Source: Clostridiales bacterium (GTDB taxonomy: Bacteria > Bacillota > Clostridia > Christensenellales > UBA1242). Taken from it: a stretch of DNA of 64,000 nucleotides. The DNA is taken from contig DPGI01000009.1 of assembly GCA_003522085.1 (NCBI GenBank), positions 154,400-218,399 of the forward strand, in the 5' to 3' direction. The notes beneath the pieces are model-generated. The model searched no databases. It was not told where the DNA came from and worked only from the letters and a program-made list of their open reading frames with translations. How positions within the stretch are numbered: the first letter of the stretch is position 1; every line of letters begins with the position of its first letter. Of the stretch, positions 58,128 through 64,000 are shown piece after piece. The position numbers were made by a program, and so were the translations under genes.

Positions 58128-60131
58128 TTAGTAGTTGCTGAATTGAGAATTATAGAGATTAAAGTAGAATCCTTTTTTTGCCATAAGCTCTTCGTGCGAG
58201 CCTTGTTCGATGATGTTGCCTTTGTTCATAACTAAAATCACATCAGAAGAGGTAATGGTTGAAAGTCGGTGTGCGACAACGAAACTTGTTTTACCTTTCA
58301 TCATCTTGTTGAATGCGGCTTGAATTTCAAGTTCTGTGCGCGTGTCGATGTTGCTGGTTGCCTCGTCTAAGATTAGCATTGGTGGTCTTACAAGCATTAA
58401 ACGGGCGATGCAAAGCAGTTGTTTTTGCCCTTGAGACAAGTTGTCTCCGTTTTCATTTATGATTGTGTTGTAGCCGTCAGGCATGGTTTGAATAAAGAAG
58501 TCCGCGCCCGCCTTTTTAGCAGCATTTCGTATTTCTTTGTCGGTTGCATCAGGTTTTCCATACGCGATATTGTCGCGGATACTTGCGCGGAACAGCCAAG
58601 TTTCTTGAAGAACCATTCCAAAGTGGCTTCTTAGGCTTGCACGGGTAATTTGTCTAATGTCGTGACCGCTGATTTCAATTTTGCCTTTGTTGACGTCATA
58701 AAAACGCATTAGCAAATTGATAAGGGTTGATTTTCCGCAGCCGGTAGGGCCGACGATGGCAATTTTTTGCCCCTTGGTTACGGCAAGATTTAAATCTGTT
58801 ATAAGTTTTTTATCAGGCAAGTATGAAAAGTCTACATGATCGAATTTGACTCTGCCCGTGCAATGTTTAATTTCAGGAAGAAAAGCATCACTTGATTCAT
58901 TTGGAATATCCAGAACGGAGAATACTCTCGCTGCCGAAGCATACGCGGCTTGCAAGTCTGCAAACACATCTGCGATGTCGTTGAAAGGGCGTGAATATTT
59001 GTTTGCATATGAAAGCAAAACTGAAATACTTCCGATTGAAAGTTGACCTTTTATTGCAAATAAACAGCCCATGATCGCTACGATAGCATACAAAATACCA
59101 TTTACGAAACGTGAGACAGGCCCAGTTAGTGAAGAATAATAAGATGCTTTTTCGTTGCTGTTTCTAAGTTTTGAGTTGATTTTATCAAATTTTTCGATAG
59201 AACGGTCTTCATACTCAAACGCCTTAACGATTTTTTGATTTCCGATCATTTCGACAAGCGTTCCAGAAAGTTCGCCCAGTTCTTTTGCCTGAATCTTAAA
59301 TAAATCGTGTGTTTTTTTGATGATTATTGATGAAACGATAACTGATAATGGAGTCACGCATACAATCACTACAGATATTGGCACGTTAAGCTTGAACATA
59401 AATGCCAGTGTAAATACAATTGATGAAATGCAGTCAAAGAAAGTTGTAAGCCCTTCGATAAATCCGTCTGTGATTGCGTCAACGTCGTTAATCATTCTGG
59501 ATTGCAAGTCGCCATGGCTTGACGCATCGATGATTTTTAGTGGAACACGATTGAATTTGTTGAAGATGTCATTGTGCATCTGTTGCTCAATGCGATAGGA
59601 AAGGTCGTTTGCCGTTTTTGTTGTCAGCCATTTCAAAACGACATAACCAATTATGCAGACTATCAAAGCGATAAGATGTTTACCAACCATAGCAAAATCG
59701 ACATTGCCTTGACCGACAATATGGTCGATTGCACTTCCAGTGATAAGAGGAATGCCGATTTCGAATACTGAGTTGGCAAGTCCGCAGAAAATAGATATTG
59801 CAAGCAGCCACCAATTTTTGCCAATGTATTTAAGAACGCGAGTGGTGATGTGTCGTTTCTTTTGAAGCTTAACATTTGCAACGCGTTCAATCTTTTTACC
59901 ACCGCTGTCCAAGATGATTCCAGAATCAGTAGGTTTTGTGCGCATGTCTTCTGCAGAGGTGAGCTTGGTCGACTCTTGCATTAAAGAGCCAGGCACAGCC
60001 GTTGGAACATTTACTTTTGGCTGCACTTTTTCAGGGTTGTTGAAAGCAGGCTTTGGAAGCGATGCTATCGCTTTTTTAAGCTTTCGATAATCCTTTTGCT
60101 CTTGAGTTTTGTTTTTGTTTTCTTCCGCCAT
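58128..60131 (-). CDS. ABC exporter subunit with canonical ATPase site
   Basis: A 667-aa half-transporter. A polar N-terminal ~100 residues precede six membrane helices. The nucleotide domain has Walker A IVGPTGCGKST, signature LSQGQKQ, Walker B MLILDEATSNID with catalytic Glu, and switch His in VVAHRLS. It pairs with the gene 8 nt upstream in a heterodimer of the BmrCD/LmrCD multidrug type. The N-terminal extension is longer than usual. Confidence 0.92.
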   Translation of the reverse strand: MAEENKNKTQEQKDYRKLKKAIASLPKPAFNNPEKVQPKVNVPTAVPGSLMQESTKLTSAEDMRTKPTDSGIILDSGGKKIERVANVKLQKKRHITTRVLKYIGKNWWLLAISIFCGLANSVFEIGIPLITGSAIDHIVGQGNVDFAMVGKHLIALIVCIIGYVVLKWLTTKTANDLSYRIEQQMHNDIFNKFNRVPLKIIDASSHGDLQSRMINDVDAITDGFIEGLTTFFDCISSIVFTLAFMFKLNVPISVVIVCVTPLSVIVSSIIIKKTHDLFKIQAKELGELSGTLVEMIGNQKIVKAFEYEDRSIEKFDKINSKLRNSNEKASYYSSLTGPVSRFVNGILYAIVAIMGCLFAIKGQLSIGSISVLLSYANKYSRPFNDIADVFADLQAAYASAARVFSVLDIPNESSDAFLPEIKHCTGRVKFDHVDFSYLPDKKLITDLNLAVTKGQKIAIVGPTGCGKSTLINLLMRFYDVNKGKIEISGHDIRQITRASLRSHFGMVLQETWLFRASIRDNIAYGKPDATDKEIRNAAKKAGADFFIQTMPDGYNTIINENGDNLSQGQKQLLCIARLMLVRPPMLILDEATSNIDTRTELEIQAAFNKMMKGKTSFVVAHRLSTITSSDVILVMNKGNIIEQGSHEELMAKKGFYFNLYNSQFSNY

Positions 60132-60139
60132 TTTTCCTC

Positions 60140-61858
60140 TTATTTGGTTTGAGAATCGTAAATTTCTTTATAAACAGGGCAAGAGTCTATTAATTCTTTG
60201 TGTTTGCCAATGCCCACGATGTTGCCGTTTTCAAGCACGACAATTTGGTCGGCATTTTTAACGGTGTTTGCCCTTTGTGAAACTAAAAACACAGTTGAGT
60301 CGATATCGTTTTTAATTGCTTTGCGCAAACTTGCATCTGTCGCAAAATCTAGAGCGCTTGCGCTGTCGTCTAAAATCAGAATTTCAGGGTCACCTACCAA
60401 TGCTCTTGCTATGGTTAGACGTTGTCTCTGTCCGCCAGAAAGATTTTTTCCACCGGCTTGGATTCTGTAATCATATTTGCCACTGAGTTCGTTTACAAAC
60501 TCATCGCTTTGTGAAATTTTTATCGCTTTCGTTATTTCTTCGGCGGTTGCGTCTCTCTTGCGCCATTTCAAGTTTTCTCTAAGGCTGCCTTTAAACAAAA
60601 CTGCCTTTTGTGGGACAATCCCCATTTTAGAACGCAATTCGTGAAAGGAATAATTCTTTACATCAACTCCGTCAATATAAACACTGCCTTCGGTAGCGTC
60701 ATAAAAGCGGGGGATGAGATTGACTATGCTGCTTTTTCCGCTGCCTGTCCCGCCGATGATTCCGATTGTTTGCCCTGGCATAACAACTAAATTGAGATTG
60801 TTTACTGCATTTTTTGCTGCTCCTGAATAGGCAAACGAAACATTTCTAAATTCAACCTTAGGAACTTTTTTGTCTTGAATTATGTTTAACGGATCGTGAT
60901 TTGTTTCGGGTACACTAGGGTGTGTGTCAAAAACTTCATTTATACGCTTTGCGCAGTTTGAAGCCTTGATGAAAGCGACGGTATAATTTGCGATTGAAAT
61001 AAGCGCCATTGAAAGTTGTGTCAAATAATTTACAAAAGCGATAATTTGACCTTGTGTCAAAATTCCGCTGTTTACTTGCAAGCCGCCAAACCAAATAACA
61101 GCGATAATTGCAAAGTTGATGATTGTTCCTGTTAAAGGCATCATAAGCGCTGAAATGTTTGTGACTTTTGTTGATGATTTGCGAAGTTTAAGCGATGCAG
61201 CCTGAAAACGTTCTTCTTCATGGTTTTGTTTGTTGAAAGCGCGAACAACTCTTGTTCCTTGCAAGTTTTCGCGTGTGATTTCTGAAACTTTATCGAGGTT
61301 CTTTTGCGACTTGTCATAAAGTGGTTCGGTGATTTTTAAAATAAGCACAACAACGCAAGTTACAAGTGGAGCAACAACCAAAAATAGAAGTGAAAGTTTA
61401 AGGTCGATAATCATCGCCATAATGATTGAGCCAATCAACATAAAAGGTGCGCGCATAACAAGTCTTAAAAATCCGCTGATTGCTTGGCGCACGCGAGAAA
61501 CGTCATGGGTGATGCGGTTGTTTAAAGTTGCTGTTCCAAACTTGTCGAGTTCTTGATGCGAGAATGTGTTGATATGAGCGTAAAGGCTTTTTCGCATCTC
61601 ATATGCAATGCCGGCGGAGGCGCGTGCTGAAAATTTTTGACAAAAGACAGCACAAACGATGCCCACAATATTGAGGACAACTACAACTGCGCCAAAAATA
61701 GCAATATATTTTACATCGTGGTTTTTAACGCCGATGTCAATCATATTGGCAACTATATACGGAATAATCAGTTCGGTCAGCGATTCTAAAAGTTTAAAAA
61801 GCGGCGCGGTGACCATATCCTTTTTATAGCCGGCAAAAAATCTAAAAAGTTTTTTCAT
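60140..61858 (-). CDS. ABC exporter subunit with degenerate ATPase site
   Basis: A 572-aa half-transporter. Six membrane helices precede a nucleotide domain with Walker A IIGGTGSGKSS, signature LSGGQRQ and Walker B ILILDDSASALD, where Asp replaces the catalytic Glu, and a switch region SQRANT with no His. These changes mark the degenerate partner of a heterodimeric ABC exporter. It is the first gene of the pair. Confidence 0.92.
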   Translation of the reverse strand: MKKLFRFFAGYKKDMVTAPLFKLLESLTELIIPYIVANMIDIGVKNHDVKYIAIFGAVVVVLNIVGIVCAVFCQKFSARASAGIAYEMRKSLYAHINTFSHQELDKFGTATLNNRITHDVSRVRQAISGFLRLVMRAPFMLIGSIIMAMIIDLKLSLLFLVVAPLVTCVVVLILKITEPLYDKSQKNLDKVSEITRENLQGTRVVRAFNKQNHEEERFQAASLKLRKSSTKVTNISALMMPLTGTIINFAIIAVIWFGGLQVNSGILTQGQIIAFVNYLTQLSMALISIANYTVAFIKASNCAKRINEVFDTHPSVPETNHDPLNIIQDKKVPKVEFRNVSFAYSGAAKNAVNNLNLVVMPGQTIGIIGGTGSGKSSIVNLIPRFYDATEGSVYIDGVDVKNYSFHELRSKMGIVPQKAVLFKGSLRENLKWRKRDATAEEITKAIKISQSDEFVNELSGKYDYRIQAGGKNLSGGQRQRLTIARALVGDPEILILDDSASALDFATDASLRKAIKNDIDSTVFLVSQRANTVKNADQIVVLENGNIVGIGKHKELIDSCPVYKEIYDSQTK

Positions 61859-61987
61859 CTTTTATCTCAGCTCAATTATAGCAATAAAAGTCGATTTTTA
61901 AAACAAAATGAAGCTTTTTTTAATAAAATTATTTAGTAATTTTAATATTTTTTATTCTATTGCGCAAAATAAACAAGGGAGGTAATT

Positions 61988-62146
61988 ATGAAAAACCAAT
62001 TTAGACCAGGCGAGCAAGCTCCAGAAACAGGGGATTATCAATGCTTCGACTCAAAATGTAGATGTGGTGGAAAGGTTCACCTTGAAAAAGGTCAAAGATT
62101 TCCAGCAACTCAACATGAAGGGTCACATTATGAAATGACTAGATAG
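61988..62146 (+). CDS. YjzC-like small protein
   Basis: A 52-aa protein, MKNQFRPGEQAPETGDYQC, then GGKVHLEKGQRFPAT. FRPGExAPxxGxY and the later KGxxFP match the YjzC family of Bacillota (function unknown). Unlike Bacillus YjzC it has three Cys in CFDSKCRC, possibly a metal site. GGGAGGT precedes the ATG. Confidence 0.65.
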   Translation: MKNQFRPGEQAPETGDYQCFDSKCRCGGKVHLEKGQRFPATQHEGSHYEMTR

Positions 62147-62153
62147 TCACTAA

Positions 62154-62186
62154 AAAAAAGCACCAATGACGCGGTGCTTTTTTTAT
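62154..62186 (+). terminator. Terminator of the YjzC-like gene
   Basis: AAAGCACC-AATGACGC-GGTGCTTT stem flanked by A and T runs. Confidence 0.85.
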
Positions 62187-62269
62187 TCAAAATTTCTTAA
62201 AATTATTTATTTAGGTTGTGCGCTTGCGCGGCAAGAGCGGTTTAGCGACATTTAAAACCATAACAAGCA

Positions 62270-63085
62270 TTAAAGTTTCATTGGATCAATTTCTTTGCCT
62301 TGCTTAAACTTTCTGTCTTCGGCGGTAAGATAATTTGATTTGTCTGAATATTTTTTGATTGTATTCATAAGCGATTTTAATGCAACTGGTTTGGTTGTCA
62401 ATTCAAAATTACTGTCAGGAAGTTTGTGTGAATATCCCATCGACTTATTGACTGCGATGATTCCTTCCAAGCGTGTTTTTTCGTAATATTCGCTGTCGCA
62501 ACGTTTGTTGATGATAAAGTGTTGAGCATTGTTTGTAAGAACACAATAGCAGCCGGCTACTGTTGCCTGAGCCATAATGAAGGCATCGTTTTCAGGAATG
62601 CAACCTCCATTGTATTCTGAATATGCTTTTGTCATTGGCGCGGGATAAGATTTCCCATCGACCTTGTATGGCTCGCAATATGCTTTTGCCAAAGCGTTTG
62701 CTTTTGCGCGGCTTGATTGATATTCCTTTGATTTTGGGTCAGGGAAGTGGCAGTTGTATTTCATAAATGCTTTAACACTATCAATGTGTCTGTTTTCATT
62801 AAAAACGGTGCGCGAGATGAAAAATCTGACTTCGTCCTTGTTTGCCATTTCTAAAAGTTCTTTAATTTGATCAGCATTCTTCGAAATGAAAGGATTTTTT
62901 TGCGCCTGTTCGTCAGTGTAAAAATCTACTCCTTTGTATATCATGTTCGAAGCCCATGTAAGACTGCGCAAAACATCGCTGTCCAAGGCGATGTAAATAT
63001 GTCTTTCGTTCTTTTGTTTCATTTCATTTATTAAATCTTGTGGTAAGTCCTCTTGCGGAACAATTATAGATGATTTATTTGCCAT
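62270..63085 (-). CDS. PIN-domain-like protein
   Basis: A 271-aa protein. PIN-type acidic residues are visible in order: IYIALDSDVLRSL (Asp), SRTVFNENRH (Glu), and IPENDAFIMAQATVAGCYCVLTNNAQHF (Asp, and the Asn-rich last motif). PIN proteins are ribonucleases. It is about twice the length of VapC toxins, with an inserted middle and a basic C-terminal tail. It overlaps the small gene upstream by 11 nt. Confidence 0.65.
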   Translation of the reverse strand: MANKSSIIVPQEDLPQDLINEMKQKNERHIYIALDSDVLRSLTWASNMIYKGVDFYTDEQAQKNPFISKNADQIKELLEMANKDEVRFFISRTVFNENRHIDSVKAFMKYNCHFPDPKSKEYQSSRAKANALAKAYCEPYKVDGKSYPAPMTKAYSEYNGGCIPENDAFIMAQATVAGCYCVLTNNAQHFIINKRCDSEYYEKTRLEGIIAVNKSMGYSHKLPDSNFELTTKPVALKSLMNTIKKYSDKSNYLTAEDRKFKQGKEIDPMKL

Positions 63086-63224
63086 TGTTCGCCTTCTTTA
63101 TTTTGCATTTGTTTTTGATGATGAAATCAGCATATGCAGCTTCTTCTTGCTCTTCAGTTAAGTGTTCGGCGGCAATTTTTTTGTCATTTTCAGCGATTTC
63201 GTTTAAAAAATCTTGATATGTCAT
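63075..63224 (-). CDS. 49-aa acidic peptide upstream of the PIN gene (antitoxin-like)
   Basis: Starts at ATG 63224 behind GGAGTAAA. Sequence MTYQDFLNEIAENDKKIAAE, then HLTEEQEEAAYADF and a basic end. It overlaps the PIN gene by 11 nt, so translation is coupled. Small acidic partner plus PIN nuclease is the layout of VapBC-type toxin-antitoxin pairs, but no DNA-binding fold is evident in it. Confidence 0.55.
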   Translation of the reverse strand: MTYQDFLNEIAENDKKIAAEHLTEEQEEAAYADFIIKNKCKIKKANNGK

Positions 63225-63563
63225 TTTTTTACTCCTTGCTTATATTCTAACACATTCTGTCATTTAAATCAATAGGGTAAAGCCATATGAAAAAAGTAAA
63301 GTTTCTAGACTAAGAATATTAAACACACCGCCAAGCAGCATTTTCTTTGGCGTTTGTGTCTAAAATTCAGCGCTGGGCTATGCGATTGCCTTTTATGTCA
63401 ATGACGAACAAAAGGGAGCGTCTTTTTAAGCCGAAAACAGGGTAGGCGTCCACGGGGATTTGAACCTCAAACATATAAAACATTGGAATGGGAGGCGGAG
63501 AATTATTGAAAAAAGTGGAGGAATATGGTATAATAATAAAAAACAAACAACGGGTATTGGTTT
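63225..63563. other. Non-coding junction with hairpin and tRNA 3'-end-like fragment
   Basis: No gene is supported here. ACACACCGCCAAG and CTTTGGCGTTTGTGT form an imperfect hairpin around 63325-63358. At 63446-63472 the minus strand reads GAGGTTCAAATCCCCGTGGA then CGCC, like the T arm and acceptor end of a tRNA with no tRNA body. A promoter (TTGAAA 63506-63511, 17-nt spacer, TATAAT 63529-63534 with extended TG) serves the next gene. Confidence 0.45.
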
Positions 63564-64000
63564 ATGGAAAGTCAACGACATCAAAAATTATATGAGCATT
63601 ATAAAACTGTTTTCGGCGAAGAACCGATTTTTAGTTTGAAACTGAAAAAGAATGTTTTGCCGACAGATATGAAGCCGATTACGACGCTTGTTTTCAAACC
63701 GACGGACGAAATGCCGTTTTGGAAACTGTGTACTATCGGCGCAAGCGATTATCTGATGCCCGAGCGTGAAATTGGTTGGGGAAGGAAGGCGAATCGCCGC
63801 AACGAGTATATGATGCTTATTTCGCCCGACGTCGATATTCGTAATCCTTCGGACGACGAAGACGCGCCGACGGACTGGCTATCGTTAAACTCGCTTCTTT
63901 GGGCAACTGCGGAATATGCATTCAACGAAAAAGATAATATAACCGTTTCGGACACGCTTGATATGGGAATCGACGGGAAATACTGCGGCGCGGTGCTGTT
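63564..64000 (+). CDS. SUFU-family protein (partial, cut by window end)
   Basis: An open frame from ATG 63564 to the window edge, at least 145 codons. It begins MESQRHQKLYEHYKTVFGEE; later FWKLCTIGASDYLMPERE and NRRNEYMMLISPDVDI match the bacterial suppressor-of-fused domain, and WLSLNSLLWATAEYAFNEKD follows. Such proteins are common as immunity or accessory proteins near polymorphic toxins. Codon choice (many CCG, ACG, GAC, CTG) differs clearly from the rest of the window, suggesting transfer. Confidence 0.65.
   Translation, partial: MESQRHQKLYEHYKTVFGEEPIFSLKLKKNVLPTDMKPITTLVFKPTDEMPFWKLCTIGASDYLMPEREIGWGRKANRRNEYMMLISPDVDIRNPSDDEDAPTDWLSLNSLLWATAEYAFNEKDNITVSDTLDMGIDGKYCGAVL

Noticed and set aside
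63325..63358. Terminator after the PIN module
   Set aside because: The hairpin has no T run on either strand and lies upstream of the minus-strand genes, so it does not end them.

Overview
The window is AT-rich chromosomal DNA from a low-GC, Clostridia-like Bacillota, probably an uncultured anaerobe. The signs are an [FeFe]-hydrogenase-type protein, a rubrerythrin, a SpoVB-type flippase, a Spo0A-type DNA-binding protein, a YjzC-like peptide and a heterodimeric ABC exporter pair. The genetic code is standard: TAA, TGA and TAG all act as stops and Trp is TGG. I cannot name a species.

Layout. 0.1-5 kb: rpsF-ssb-rpsR-rpmE, a helicase-associated-repeat protein, a membrane-domain/PrmC fusion and prfA. 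5-9.5 kb: rplI on the other strand, a Cys-rich DUF1540-like protein, two unknown proteins and a SpoVB/MurJ-family flippase. 9.5-16.6 kb: dus, pgk-tpiA, then dnaX-ybaB-recR-argS; dnaX carries an A9 run and a -1-frame extension that predicts gamma and tau forms. 16.7-19.7 kb: a 40-aa peptide, an orphan HicB-like protein, then rpmG-secE-nusG-rplK-rplA behind a hairpin leader. 19.9-29.9 kb (minus): a 2,898-aa secreted, membrane-anchored surface protein and an unusual sigma factor. 30-36.8 kb: a rubredoxin-hydrogenase fusion, a peptide-deformylase-like protein that has lost its active site, an RNA m5U methyltransferase, a phosphoesterase, a DUF3800 protein, a GNAT and a lipoprotein gene interrupted in its signal peptide.

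36.9-42.9 kb looks like a small integrated element in a tRNA-Ser(CGA) gene. The tRNA 3' end is duplicated at the far side. Between the copies are a serine-recombinase remnant, a two-gene unit (59-aa membrane peptide plus 366-aa protein sharing an N-terminal motif), a 991-aa phosphoesterase/P-loop NTPase resembling anti-phage STAND proteins, and an IS200-type transposase. Beside it, at 43-44.5 kb, two convergent genes for small two-helix pilin-like proteins share a perfect 83-nt leader, which forms an inverted repeat.

44.6-63.2 kb is mostly housekeeping: rubrerythrin, a CYTH-like protein, an ArsR regulator, queH-lepB, HU, mscL, an SDR, a receiver-less Spo0A-type protein, engB, a GNAT, glmS, a kinase, a zeta-toxin-like P-loop protein, a lipoprotein, an ABC exporter pair and a PIN-domain module. 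The last ~0.5 kb (SUFU-family gene) is visibly richer in G+C and follows a tRNA 3'-end-like fragment, suggesting another island edge.

A recurring feature is that at least eleven genes have no Shine-Dalgarno and a -10 box ending 7-8 nt before the ATG, predicting leaderless mRNAs, while other genes have strong AGGAGG sites.
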